64,000 nt of DNA from Xanthomarina sp. F1114 (GTDB lineage Bacteria; Bacteroidota; Bacteroidia; Flavobacteriales; Flavobacteriaceae), in NCBI RefSeq assembly GCF_026410255.1, contig NZ_JAPMLL010000008.1:1-64000 (forward strand), given 5' to 3'. Made by a program: the position numbers and the translations under genes. How positions within the stretch are numbered: position 1 is the first letter of the stretch; every line of letters starts with the position of its first letter. Below the pieces are notes generated by a model. The model worked only from the letters and a program-made list of their open reading frames with translations, was not told the origin of the DNA and did no database searches. Below are positions 56,478 to 64,000 of the stretch, in pieces.

Positions 56478-57359
56478 ATGAAAAACATATTTAAAACGCT
56501 AAGTATAATTCTTACAACCACTGTATTGTTCTACTCTTGTAGCGAAGATGATGTTACAGGTGCGAGTATGATAAACTATACGAGTCCAACCGTGACATTA
56601 ACCACTGCAAGTACAAATGTGGTTGTTGATGAGAGCGCGATAGACCCAGACACAGGACATGTGATAGCCGTTTCGGCTTCAATTCCTGAACCAGTGATGG
56701 CAAATCTATATATTTACCTTGAACAAACTGGAGGAACAGCAGGTTCTGGCGACTATAGCATCAATGGTCCTATTGAAATTAAAGCAGGAACTACAACAGG
56801 ATCTACTTCGGTAACAATCTATCAAGATTGTGAAAGTGGTGTAGAAGGAGACGAAACATTAACTATTGCTAATGTTAGTCCTACTACTAATGCGAATGTA
56901 ACTCCATTTTCTATGGATATTTCAATTGAAAATGACTATGTAAATGACGTTATTGAATTTGAATTTGATTGGTCTGGAGAGTACACTTACACTTCTGATG
57001 TGCCATCTGAGGTAACTATCGATTTCTGTGAGTCAGATTTAGATTTCGTACTAGCGGATGCTAATGGAAATGCTTTAGGATACATTGCAGGAACTGCATC
57101 TTGTCCGGAAGCAGGAGGATTTGGAGGATTACCTGATGGTGATTATATTATCCTTGCTGAAGTTTACAGCAGTCCATTTAGTGCAGAAGGTTTAAATGTA
57201 CCAATGCCTATCTCAGTTAGCTACGATCAATGTGGTTTCTCTGGAGGAAGCTTCGTTAATGAAGTCTTAAATACTGATACACTTGCTGGAGACGTTATTC
57301 CAATTGCAACTGTAACCGTATCTGGAGGATATAACTACACAGTTACTCCTTGGGAATAG
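56478..57359 (+). CDS. SusCD-associated hypothetical lipoprotein, Calx-beta-like N-terminal domain
   Basis: This 293-residue lipoprotein (Cys21 in VLFYSC, then SEDD) has residues about 35-150 patterned like a Calx-beta or Ig-type domain (TLTTASTNVVVDESAIDPDTGHVIAVSASIP...GTTTGSTSVTIYQDCESGVEGDETLTIANVSPTTNANV). The C-terminal part is strand-rich and contains four Cys (DFCESDL, TASCPEAGG, YDQCGFSGG). Last gene of the SusCD operon; an intrinsic terminator follows. Probably a surface-exposed binding protein. Confidence 0.7.
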   Translation: MKNIFKTLSIILTTTVLFYSCSEDDVTGASMINYTSPTVTLTTASTNVVVDESAIDPDTGHVIAVSASIPEPVMANLYIYLEQTGGTAGSGDYSINGPIEIKAGTTTGSTSVTIYQDCESGVEGDETLTIANVSPTTNANVTPFSMDISIENDYVNDVIEFEFDWSGEYTYTSDVPSEVTIDFCESDLDFVLADANGNALGYIAGTASCPEAGGFGGLPDGDYIILAEVYSSPFSAEGLNVPMPISVSYDQCGFSGGSFVNEVLNTDTLAGDVIPIATVTVSGGYNYTVTPWE

Positions 57360-57382
57360 ATAACATGTTATAATAATAACTA

Positions 57383-57413
57383 AAAACCACCTCTTCCGAG
57401 GTGGTTTTTTTTT
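57383..57413 (+). terminator. Intrinsic terminator of the SusCD operon
   Basis: AAAACCACCTC pairs with GAGGTGGTTTT around TTCC, followed by T to 57413. The T-run runs straight into the -7 element of rlmB. Confidence 0.92.
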
Positions 57414-57414
57414 A

Positions 57415-57422
57415 TACCTTTG
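57415..57422 (+). promoter_or_regulatory. -7 promoter element of rlmB, near-leaderless
   Basis: TACCTTTG fits TAnnTTTG and ends 4 nt before the rlmB ATG. The -33 region lies within the terminator hairpin of the previous operon. Confidence 0.6.
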
Positions 57423-57426
57423 ACAC

Positions 57427-58161
57427 ATGGAAAAGAGCACACAAATATTTGGATTACGAGCCATAATTGAAGCAATAAATTCTGGGGAAACTATAGAGAA
57501 AGTTTTTCTTCAAAAAGGCTTACATGGCGATTTATACAACGAACTAGATACTTTGGTTCGAAAGAAAAATATTTCTAGTTCCTATGTTCCTGTTGAAAAA
57601 CTAAATAGGTTAACGGATAAAAACCATCAAGGTGCTATTGCTCAAATCTCGCCGGTAAGTTTCCATGATATTGAAGATTTAGTTCTAAATGTTATTGAAT
57701 CTGGACAGACTCCCTTGTTTCTACTCTTAGATCAAATAAGCGATGTTAGAAATTTTGGAGCCATCATTAGAACAGCAGAATGTACTGGTGTTCATGGTAT
57801 TATTATTCAGAAAAAAGGTGGCGCTCCCGTTAATGGAGATACTATAAAAACAAGTGCAGGGGCCGTATTTAAAGTCCCTCTTTGTAAAGTAGACCATATT
57901 AAAGATGCTATGTTCTATTTACAAGCCTCTGGAATAAAAGTGATAGCAGCAACCGAAAAAACCGAAAATACCATTTACGATGTGTCCTTTACTGAACCTT
58001 GTGCTATTATTATGGGCTCGGAAGGCCGAGGTATCAATCCATCTGTATTGAAATTAGTGGACGATAAGGCAAAGCTTCCTCTCTTAGGAGACATAGAATC
58101 TTTAAACGTTTCTGTGGCCTGTGGCGTTATGCTCTACGAAGTACTTAGACAAAGACGCTAA
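57427..58161 (+). CDS. rlmB: 23S rRNA (guanosine-2'-O)-methyltransferase, RlmB/TrmH family
   Basis: A SPOUT methyltransferase with the usual 244 residues. The N-terminal substrate-binding domain (IFGLRAIIEAINSGETIEKVFLQKG) is followed by the catalytic domain: LLLDQISDVRNFGAIIRTAECTGVHGIIIQ (Asn/Arg motif 1, near 108-135), IIMGSEGRGINPSVLKLVDDKAKLPLLGDIESLNVSVACGVMLYEVLRQRR (motifs 2-3 forming the knot). RlmB methylates G2251 in E. coli; close TrmH relatives modify other guanosines, so the exact base is inferred. Confidence 0.95.
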   Translation: MEKSTQIFGLRAIIEAINSGETIEKVFLQKGLHGDLYNELDTLVRKKNISSSYVPVEKLNRLTDKNHQGAIAQISPVSFHDIEDLVLNVIESGQTPLFLLLDQISDVRNFGAIIRTAECTGVHGIIIQKKGGAPVNGDTIKTSAGAVFKVPLCKVDHIKDAMFYLQASGIKVIAATEKTENTIYDVSFTEPCAIIMGSEGRGINPSVLKLVDDKAKLPLLGDIESLNVSVACGVMLYEVLRQRR

Positions 58162-58213
58162 TATAAGAATTGTGTTTTAAGCTGGTATCCGTCTAAAAGT
58201 TTAACTGAAAAAA

Positions 58214-59032
58214 TTACTCCTTATTCGGTTTATAGGTGTAACGAATAGTTGCCCTGCCCTCCTGCTCCACTATAACTTCATTTTCAGAATTCTGGACATT
58301 TTCAGCATCTATTTCAATATTTACTCGAGGCTTGGTTTCAGCTTCAGAATCAGTCCTCGTTTCAGTTTCCAGGGTTTCAATAAAGTTGCCATTTTCGTCA
58401 AAATGTTTTAAAAACGGATCCTCTTCTTCATTATAATCAGCCTCTTCCCAAGCATATTTTTTAGGACTAGCAATTTGCTTTTTAAAAATAATAGCAAATA
58501 ATAGACCTGTAACTAAACCAGCCGTATGTCCTTCCCAAGAAACACCTTCTTTAATAGGTAATACATACCAAATCATACTTCCATATAGGAATACCACTAA
58601 TAAAGACAGAGCAATTAAGCGATAATGCTTAGCAAGAATGCCCTTAAAAAATGTAAAACTTACCAATACATAAATTAAACCACTGGCTCCAATATGGTAA
58701 GATGGTCTCCCTATGCTCCAGGTAATTAGTCCGGACAGTAGGATGCCATAAAATAAAACCTTCCAGGCAATGGGTTTATAAAAATAAAACAAAGCGGCTG
58801 TTAGCACAAACAAAGGAATGGTGTTATGGTAGAGATGAGTTATTCCAGAATGAATAAAAGGACTAAAAACAACACCTCGAAGTCCTTTTAGCGTTTGTGG
58901 ATATATTCCTAATTTTGTGAAGTCTAAACCAAAACGAATTTCAACCCAAAAAACCAGCCATATTAGCAGTACAAAAAAGATAGGTGCTAAAATTACGCTA
59001 TTTGAAAATTGAAAATGCTCGTCAGATTTCAT
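58214..59032 (-). CDS. Rhomboid-family intramembrane serine protease
   Basis: This 272-residue protein has six membrane segments between residues about 12 and 185. The catalytic dyad is present: Ser117 in HIGASGLIY and His169 in WEGHTAGLVTG, plus the HLYHNTIPLF loop (near 66-75), where other rhomboids have HxxxN. The C-terminal ~85 residues are cytoplasmic, acidic and Glu/Asp-rich (EEADYNEEEDPFLKHF; EAETKPRVNIEIDAENVQ). Substrates unknown. It converges on rlmB. Confidence 0.93.
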   Translation of the reverse strand: MKSDEHFQFSNSVILAPIFFVLLIWLVFWVEIRFGLDFTKLGIYPQTLKGLRGVVFSPFIHSGITHLYHNTIPLFVLTAALFYFYKPIAWKVLFYGILLSGLITWSIGRPSYHIGASGLIYVLVSFTFFKGILAKHYRLIALSLLVVFLYGSMIWYVLPIKEGVSWEGHTAGLVTGLLFAIIFKKQIASPKKYAWEEADYNEEEDPFLKHFDENGNFIETLETETRTDSEAETKPRVNIEIDAENVQNSENEVIVEQEGRATIRYTYKPNKE

Positions 59033-59191
59033 AGTTAAATTTAAAGTAATTATAACAAATAAACGACCATAAATGGGATTCGTGATAAATTGTCAGTATG
59101 GCCTCAATAATTAGAAATTATAACATGAAGCATGCCCCATAAACTGTAACCAGATATTACAAATTATAAACCATAACGATTGCATACTGCC

Positions 59192-59218
59192 TCCGTAGTG
59201 AATCCGTAGTGAATCCGT
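59192..59218. repeat. Short tandem direct repeat
   Basis: TCCGTAGTGAA occurs twice in perfect tandem, followed by the partial third copy TCCGT. Confidence 0.8.
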
Positions 59219-59247
59219 GCCAAATAAATTATAACTAAGTTCCCTCC

Positions 59248-59263
59248 CCCGAAAGAAATCGGG
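59248..59263. repeat. CCCGA/TCGGG hairpin
   Basis: CCCGA and TCGGG flank AAGAAA. Similar in kind to the CCCGATAGCTATCG element near rpsJ and possibly from the same family of intergenic palindromes. Confidence 0.5.
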
Positions 59264-59419
59264 AAGTTAAAGACAGGCGGACAGACAAAATCTATAAGTA
59301 TAGCGGTCTTGATTCTTTTATGGAAAATAAGTGATTTCAAGATCTAAGACGCATGAAATCCCGGTCTTTATTCTGATCTATACTCTGAAACAAAAATCAA
59401 TAATTAATAATGAGATAAG

Positions 59420-59451
59420 ATTCTTGCTTTCGCAGGAATTTGGTAATTTTA
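59420..59451 (+). promoter_or_regulatory. Hairpin and -7-like element upstream of rarA
   Basis: ATTCTTGC pairs with GCAGGAAT around TTTC (59420-59439, one wobble). TAATTTTA at 59444-59451, one base off TAnnTTTG, ends 4 nt before the rarA ATG. Confidence 0.4.
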
Positions 59452-59455
59452 CATT

Positions 59456-60733
59456 ATGAATGAGCCATTAGCAGAACGATTAAGACCCAAAACTTTAGAA
59501 GACTATATTAGTCAGACACATCTAGTTGGAGAAAATGGCGCTTTAACCAGGCAAATTAAACAAGGCTTGATTCCTTCTATGATACTTTGGGGTCCACCAG
59601 GAATTGGTAAAACCACCTTGGCACATATTATTGCCACGGCCTCTGGAAGGCCATTTTACACCTTAAGTGCCATAAGCTCTGGTGTAAAAGATGTACGAGA
59701 AGTTATTGAAAAAGCAAAATCTAGTGGTGGCCTTTTTACAACCAAGAATCCGATATTATTTATTGACGAAATACATAGATTTAGCAAATCTCAGCAAGAC
59801 TCTTTATTACAAGCTGTAGAAAAAGGATGGGTAACTTTAATTGGAGCCACTACTGAGAATCCAAGTTTTGAAGTTATTCCAGCACTTTTATCGCGTTGTC
59901 AGGTTTATATACTGAATTCTTTTAGTAAAACGGATTTAGAAGCACTTTTAAAGCGCGCTATAGAAAAAGATGTACATATCTCTAAAAAAAACATAAACCT
60001 AAAGGAAACAGAGGCTCTATTACGACTTTCTGGAGGCGATGCCAGAAAATTATTGAATATTTTTGAATTGATAGTCAATTCTGAAACTGCAGATAGCATT
60101 ATTATTACTAACGAATCTGTTTTACAGAAAGTTCAAAATAACACGGTTCGTTATGACAAAACCGGAGAACAGCATTACGACATAATTTCAGCTTTTATAA
60201 AATCTATTCGTGGCAGCGATCCAAATGCAGCTGTATATTGGTTAGCCAGAATGATTGAAGGTGGAGAAGATGTAAAGTTTATTGCTAGAAGATTACTTAT
60301 TCTGGCAAGTGAAGATATTGGCAATGCCAACCCTACGGCTTTAATTATGGCTAATAATACCTTTCAAGCTGTGTCTACTATTGGCTATCCAGAATCTCGA
60401 ATTATACTTAGTCAGTGTGCCACATATTTGGCCTGTTCGGCTAAAAGTAATGCAGCTTATGAAGCTATTAATACCGCTCAGCAATTAGTAAGACAAACTG
60501 GAGATTTATCTGTTCCTCTAGCCATTAGAAATGCGCCAACAAAACTTATGAAAGAATTGGGTTATGGCGAAGACTATAAATACGCTCATAGCTACACTAA
60601 TAATTTTGCTGAGCAAGAGTTTTTACCAGAAGAAATAAAAAACACCAAGCTTTACAATCCTGGAGCTAACTCGAGAGAAAACATCCATCGCGAATTTTTA
60701 AAACAACGCTGGAAAGACAAATACAACTATTAA
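59456..60733 (+). CDS. rarA: Replication-associated recombination protein A (RarA/MgsA, AAA+ ATPase)
   Basis: A clamp-loader-like AAA+ ATPase acting at stalled forks. The 425 residues carry [25 protein letters not shown], Walker [10 protein letters not shown] (near 45-53), Walker [11 protein letters not shown], sensor [10 protein letters not shown] and the C-terminal tetramerisation domain ([66 protein letters not shown]). Its stop overlaps that of the converging gene by 4 bp. Confidence 0.97.
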   Translation: MNEPLAERLRPKTLEDYISQTHLVGENGALTRQIKQGLIPSMILWGPPGIGKTTLAHIIATASGRPFYTLSAISSGVKDVREVIEKAKSSGGLFTTKNPILFIDEIHRFSKSQQDSLLQAVEKGWVTLIGATTENPSFEVIPALLSRCQVYILNSFSKTDLEALLKRAIEKDVHISKKNINLKETEALLRLSGGDARKLLNIFELIVNSETADSIIITNESVLQKVQNNTVRYDKTGEQHYDIISAFIKSIRGSDPNAAVYWLARMIEGGEDVKFIARRLLILASEDIGNANPTALIMANNTFQAVSTIGYPESRIILSQCATYLACSAKSNAAYEAINTAQQLVRQTGDLSVPLAIRNAPTKLMKELGYGEDYKYAHSYTNNFAEQEFLPEEIKNTKLYNPGANSRENIHREFLKQRWKDKYNY

Positions 60734-61560
60734 AGTTTGATATTTAATTTGGTATTCTTCTCTCCTTTTTCAGTGTTTTCTGAAAGAATCCACGAACCAT
60801 CTTCTTTATACACCATGGCATTTTTACCTTGAACCATAAAAGCTTCCGGGTTTCTAGTGCTTAGTAAAACCATAACTACTTTAGACGATTTATCAACCAA
60901 CTGATAGCCTTTATCTGTTTTTTGAGCAAATAATAAGGTTTCTTGAGTTGTAGAAACTGTATCCGCACCTTCTAAATTATTTGGTGCTGGCGCAGTTACA
61001 ATAACATCTGCATCCGTTTGGGAATTGTTCTCTTCCTTTAAGCTAGCTATTTCTTTCTTTAAGTCTTCAATCTCTTGTTTACTGGCTTGGTTGGCAGAAC
61101 TCCCCATAGCCAAAATAGCTTCGTTTGGAGTGTATTTATAATTCAATGCCTGAACATGTAAAAAGGCATCTCGCAATGCTTTATTATATGCAACAGCATA
61201 CTTCTTTTCGAAACTAAAACCTTCTTCAGAGAGATAAACAATCTCCTTGTTGCAGTTTTTTAATTGGATCTTCATTTTCGTTTTAAACAGACTAGGATCC
61301 TTAATAACATCTGCTTTTAAAGCCAAGCATGGATTAAACCTCAAGTCTTGAGGGAAAGTATCGTCTTCTTTTAAAGCAGTAAAACCATATTTATTAAATA
61401 AAAAATGTGAAATTGAATTTAGCTGATACTGATCGGCTTCAGATAAAAAATCATATTTATCAGGGACAATTACGTATTTATAATCGTTGACGCTTTGTTG
61501 TGCAAATGCAGAAAAAGATGAAATTACAAAAAGCGTAATTATAAGAAGGTTTTTTAACAT
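60730..61560 (-). CDS. Exported hypothetical protein
   Basis: I place the start at ATG 61560, which gives the signal peptide MLKNLLIITLFVISSFSAFAQQ; an upstream TTG would spoil it. The 276-residue product has a periplasmic alpha/beta N-terminal region (YKYVIVPDKYDFLSEADQYQLNSISHFLFNKYGFTAL), a central acidic coiled-coil stretch (KQEIEDLKKEIASLKEENNSQTD, near 165-190) and a C-terminal strand region (KGYQLVDKSSKVVMVLLSTRNPEAFMVQGKNAMVYKEDGSWILSE). I do not recognise a family. It has its own -7 element. Confidence 0.75.
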   Translation of the reverse strand: MLKNLLIITLFVISSFSAFAQQSVNDYKYVIVPDKYDFLSEADQYQLNSISHFLFNKYGFTALKEDDTFPQDLRFNPCLALKADVIKDPSLFKTKMKIQLKNCNKEIVYLSEEGFSFEKKYAVAYNKALRDAFLHVQALNYKYTPNEAILAMGSSANQASKQEIEDLKKEIASLKEENNSQTDADVIVTAPAPNNLEGADTVSTTQETLLFAQKTDKGYQLVDKSSKVVMVLLSTRNPEAFMVQGKNAMVYKEDGSWILSENTEKGEKNTKLNIKL

Positions 61561-61583
61561 GTTGAGTGACTTTTTAATTCGTG

Positions 61584-61591
61584 CAAAGATA
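61584..61591 (-). promoter_or_regulatory. -7 promoter element of the exported hypothetical gene
   Basis: TATCTTTG on the minus strand fits TAnnTTTG, 23 nt before the ATG at 61560. It overlaps the 3' end of no gene on the plus strand but touches the end of the upstream nucleotidase gap. Confidence 0.5.
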
Positions 61592-61599
61592 GCCAAGTT

Positions 61600-62289
61600 T
61601 TACAAAAACAATTTTAATTCGTTTAGATTATTTATCTGTTTAACAGGATGCTTTATGCTTGTTTTTAAATAATTAAAATGAATGGCCTCCATTCCAAAAT
61701 CTATAGCACCTTGAATATCGGCTTCTATATTGTCTCCAATCATGACACTCGTTTTTGGACTGGCATTTACTTTTTTTAAAGCGTGATTAAAGATTATAGG
61801 ATTTGGCTTCTTTACGCCCACTTCTTCAGAATGTGTAACCGATTTAAAAAAATGATGGATCTTAGAATTTCGAAGTTTACTCTCTTGGGCTTCTTGAAAT
61901 CCGTTTGTTATAATATGTAATTGGTACTTTGGTTGCAAATAACTCAAAATGTCTAAAGCATCAGAAAACAAATGGTTGAAGGAGCTTAAATAGGTAATAT
62001 AATCTTCAGACAGCTTGTTAATTAAGGTACTATCTGCTTGAAAAGATATTTTTTTAAACGTGTCGTCTAATCTATTATAGCGTAAAGATTCCTTATCTAT
62101 TTTTTCCTCTCTATACAGTTTCCAATAATCCAGATTAATAGCTTCGTAATGATTTAAGAAATCCTCCAAATCTATAGCTACATTGTACATTCTAAATATT
62201 TTATCGAAAGTTAGTGCCGAGTTTTTATCAAAATCCCAAAGGGTATGATCTAAATCGAAAAAAACATCTTTAATTCCTTCCATCTTCAT
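61600..62289 (-). CDS. YjjG-type HAD nucleotidase
   Basis: This 229-residue HAD hydrolase shows the nucleophile motif FFDLDHTLWDFD (Asp12, Asp14), cap helices (residues about 20-95), motif II in LHIITNGFQ, motif III Lys in EVGVKKPNPIIF and motif IV IGDNIEADIQGAIDFGMEAIHFN. This is the YjjG pattern (pyrimidine 5'-nucleotidase with house-cleaning activity), although HAD specificity is hard to read from sequence. ATG codons at 62289 and 62283 are both possible starts. It overlaps the end of the upstream deacetylase-like gene by 20 bp, so they are co-transcribed. Confidence 0.88.
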   Translation of the reverse strand: MKMEGIKDVFFDLDHTLWDFDKNSALTFDKIFRMYNVAIDLEDFLNHYEAINLDYWKLYREEKIDKESLRYNRLDDTFKKISFQADSTLINKLSEDYITYLSSFNHLFSDALDILSYLQPKYQLHIITNGFQEAQESKLRNSKIHHFFKSVTHSEEVGVKKPNPIIFNHALKKVNASPKTSVMIGDNIEADIQGAIDFGMEAIHFNYLKTSIKHPVKQINNLNELKLFL

Positions 62290-63580
62290 GTCCTGATTCT
62301 AAAATAATATTAAACAATTCTTTATATCCTTTCCATCTGTCCACATCGCTAAAGGTATAATTATGAAAGATGGGGACAAATTCACCATTTACTTTCTTTA
62401 CTTCATTAATTACTTGATTTAAGGCTTTTTTCTTATCTAATAGCGACTGATTTTTTAATAAAGAATAATCCAGCACATGGTAAGATGTTATCTTTAAAGG
62501 TGTTTTAATTTCGTAATCTAAGTCGTAAAAGTAAAAAGGAGTACATGTTCCTGCCCTAAAACCAGCCTGGTTAATATAGCCCATGGTATAATCTTCAAAA
62601 ATTTCCAATTCAACTAAGTTTCTATAAGATTCTGGTAAATTTAATTTAGAGAACGACTGTCTAGTGGCTGTTAAAGAGCTGTTCAAAATTGCTTCCATTC
62701 GTTTTTTCTCCTTTTTAAGAATGGCTTTATCATCTAAAGCAAAGTAGGACACTTTTAGACCCACCTGGCAATAATCTGCTACCTGTTTGATTAGTGTAAT
62801 AAACTTCTTTTTTTGGGCATCTACCCCTTTATCGTACGTAGAATAATCGCCAATTAAAAAGAAAAACAAGAACTTATAATTGGAGTGTTTCTGTTTATTA
62901 ATAATATATTTAAAAGTATCATAGGTATCTCTTTTCAATCCAAAAAGCACCAGGTATCTATAATACAGTTTTTTAAAATTAAAATTCAAAATATCTTTAG
63001 CCGTTCCTCCCAGCGTCCTCATTATCCCTTTTAATTTAAAATTATAAGCTGAGGGTACATCGATAATAGGTTTTACTGAATAGGTTCTTTCTGGAAACTG
63101 AAAATCCGGATAATTTTGTTCTAGGACTTTTCTAAATTTAAAAGCCCAAATATCTATCACTGGTTGATGTAAAAAATGGTGTTCTAAGGCCAAACTTTCT
63201 TGAGCTGTAAACCGACCATATTCATCTTTTACATGCGGCAAATACTCTTCGTATCTACTAAGTAAATAAAAGCTAGCCGAAAATATATCGAAAGGGATAG
63301 CACTTTTTTCACCTGTATAAAAAAAGCATTTGGTTTCTTCCCAGTCTTGAACCTGGATTTCAACGTCTGAAATGCCCTGCTCAAAAAGAATGTCGTGGCT
63401 TCTTACAAATATCTCATTGCTTAAAGGCTGTCTGGTATAAGACATTTTTAGACTATCGTGGGCAATAAAGTCTTCTATAGTAGTCGTAAATTCCACAGGA
63501 ATACCCAATATTCTAGTAAAGATTTGTTTAAAAGAATATTTTAATCGCGGTGATATTTTATGTGTATAAACTAATAACAT
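62270..63580 (-). CDS. Polysaccharide-deacetylase-like protein with DUF7033-type N-terminus
   Basis: The start is the ATG at 63580 (MLLVYTHKISPRLKYSFKQIFTRILGIPVEFTTTIEDF); a TTG at 63592 lies inside the predicted promoter. The 436-residue protein has an N-terminal domain with FDIFSASFYLLSRYEEYLPHVKDEYGRF, typical of the DUF7033 region, then a deacetylase-like fold (RTYSVKPIIDVPSAYNFKLKG; FFFLIGDYSTYDKGVD; VGLKVSYFALDDKAILKKEKKRMEAIL; GYINQAGFRAGTCTPFYFYDLDYE). The 'RAGT' and terminal FHNYTFSD elements match known members. The usual catalytic Asp-His triad is not clear by eye, and the N-terminal D in 'IDVPSAYN' is the best candidate. Confidence 0.8.
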   Translation of the reverse strand: MLLVYTHKISPRLKYSFKQIFTRILGIPVEFTTTIEDFIAHDSLKMSYTRQPLSNEIFVRSHDILFEQGISDVEIQVQDWEETKCFFYTGEKSAIPFDIFSASFYLLSRYEEYLPHVKDEYGRFTAQESLALEHHFLHQPVIDIWAFKFRKVLEQNYPDFQFPERTYSVKPIIDVPSAYNFKLKGIMRTLGGTAKDILNFNFKKLYYRYLVLFGLKRDTYDTFKYIINKQKHSNYKFLFFFLIGDYSTYDKGVDAQKKKFITLIKQVADYCQVGLKVSYFALDDKAILKKEKKRMEAILNSSLTATRQSFSKLNLPESYRNLVELEIFEDYTMGYINQAGFRAGTCTPFYFYDLDYEIKTPLKITSYHVLDYSLLKNQSLLDKKKALNQVINEVKKVNGEFVPIFHNYTFSDVDRWKGYKELFNIILESGHEDGRN

Positions 63581-63589
63581 GTATAAGAG

Positions 63590-63597
63590 CAAATTTA
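63590..63597 (-). promoter_or_regulatory. -7 promoter element of the deacetylase-like gene
   Basis: TAAATTTG on the minus strand fits TAnnTTTG and ends 9 nt before the ATG at 63580. Confidence 0.5.
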
Positions 63598-63684
63598 AAA
63601 TTTAAAACTCCAAAGACATAATAATTGTATTTTTTTTGACATTTACTTTATATGGGCACGTAGGAGGTTTGTAATTTGAAGTTT

Positions 63685-64000
63685 TCACAACAGGGATTCG
63701 TCTGCAAAGCTAAAATAGGCTTTTTCTGTTACGATTACGTGGTCTAAAACTTTTATATCCAAACTTTCTCCAGCCAGTTTTAACTTTCTGGTTATTTGCT
63801 TGTCGGCTTCACTAGGTTTTAAAGTTCCAGATGGATGGTTATGTACTAAAATAAGACCTGTAGCTCCCACTTCTAGAGCATTTTTAAGCACCAAACGTAC
63901 ATCGACCAGTGTTCCCGTAATGCCACCTTTGCTCAGTTGGTTTTTTTGAATAATTTTATTCGAATTATTTAAATATATAATCCAGAACTCTTCGTGTGGC
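63685..64000 (-). CDS. radC: RadC/JAB-domain DNA-processing protein, N-terminus cut by the window edge
   Basis: The frame is open to the right edge. The visible 105 residues include EEFWIIYLNNSNKII, SKGGITGTLVDVRLVLKNALEVGATGLILVHNHPSGTLKPSEAD and DIKVLDHVIVTEKAYFSFADESLL. The HNHPSG motif with a downstream Asp and the upstream Glu form the JAMM metal-binding site. Originally linked to DNA repair in E. coli, its biochemical role remains debated. Only the C-terminal MPN domain is seen; the helix-hairpin-helix N-terminus lies outside the window. About 90 bp separate it from the deacetylase-like gene. Confidence 0.95.
   Translation of the reverse strand, partial: PHEEFWIIYLNNSNKIIQKNQLSKGGITGTLVDVRLVLKNALEVGATGLILVHNHPSGTLKPSEADKQITRKLKLAGESLDIKVLDHVIVTEKAYFSFADESLL

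Larger units (their letters stand above)
59033..59455. other. 423-bp repeat-containing intergenic region
   Basis: The spacer between the rhomboid and rarA genes holds no reading frame. It contains a short tandem repeat (59192), a CCCGA/TCGGG hairpin (59248) followed by AGACAGGCGGACAGAC, and the TTCTTGC/GCAGGAA hairpin before rarA. Its local GC is higher than in the flanking spacers. It looks like an accumulation of flavobacterial intergenic repeat elements. Confidence 0.55.

Overview
The window is chromosomal DNA from a member of the Bacteroidota, most likely a marine Flavobacteriaceae relative of Winogradskyella, Olleya or Lacinutrix (genus is inference). The DNA is AT-rich. It has a SusC/SusD pair, a T9SS sorting-domain protein, a Porin_10-type porin and many lipoproteins with acidic residues right after the lipobox cysteine. 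Promoters match the Bacteroidota -7 element TAnnTTTG, Shine-Dalgarno sequences are largely absent, and the order rpsL-rpsG-fusA-rpsJ...rplQ-carA-eno-gltA is typical. I see no tRNA, rRNA, CRISPR array, transposase, integrase or prophage gene.

Region 1 (1-10 kb): the left edge cuts a putative porin on the minus strand. Then come rnhB, a large beta-propeller-like lipoprotein and a small lipoprotein. A three-gene signalling module follows: an exported TPR-CHAT protein (caspase-like fold, His/Cys dyad present) converges on an operon of a membrane-spanning TPR anti-sigma-like protein and an ECF sigma factor. Predicted topologies put the CHAT domain and the anti-sigma TPR domain both in the periplasm. 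This suggests a protease-gated sigma switch and is the most interesting candidate in the window.

Region 2 (10-19 kb): exported accessory genes (a YD-like lipoprotein, a small beta-barrel, two tandem collagen-like lipoproteins), a 771-bp stretch without a recognisable gene, a nucleoid-associated NdpA-family gene coupled to an SBF-like transporter, a TspO-like membrane protein and a T9SS-secreted protein with Ca2+-binding repeats. The 10-mer TGTTAACCTT lies upstream of the sigma gene and of three nearby exported-protein genes, with a one-base variant upstream of a fourth.

Region 3 (18.7-31.3 kb): lipB, a YqaE/Pmp3 small membrane protein, lysS, a TTG-started lipoprotein overlapping a LysR regulator followed by a YeiH-type exporter, a YceI protein, then minus-strand metabolic genes (DDAH-family amidinohydrolase, gltA, eno, carA), mostly separated by clear intrinsic terminators.

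Region 4 (31.4-48.8 kb, minus strand): the fused str-S10-spc-alpha ribosomal cluster from rpsL to rplQ. It contains fusA, secY, infA and rpoA but no tuf, adk or map. It is tightly packed except for a 246-bp spacer between rpsJ and rplC. That spacer holds a strong attenuator-like hairpin and two related TCGCGA-centred hairpins whose stems differ by compensatory changes.

Region 5 (49-64 kb): an Omp85/BamA-like protein, a SusC/SusD pair with two downstream lipoproteins and no enzyme, rlmB, a rhomboid protease, a repeat-containing spacer, rarA, a small exported protein, a YjjG-type nucleotidase, a polysaccharide-deacetylase-like protein, and radC cut by the right edge.
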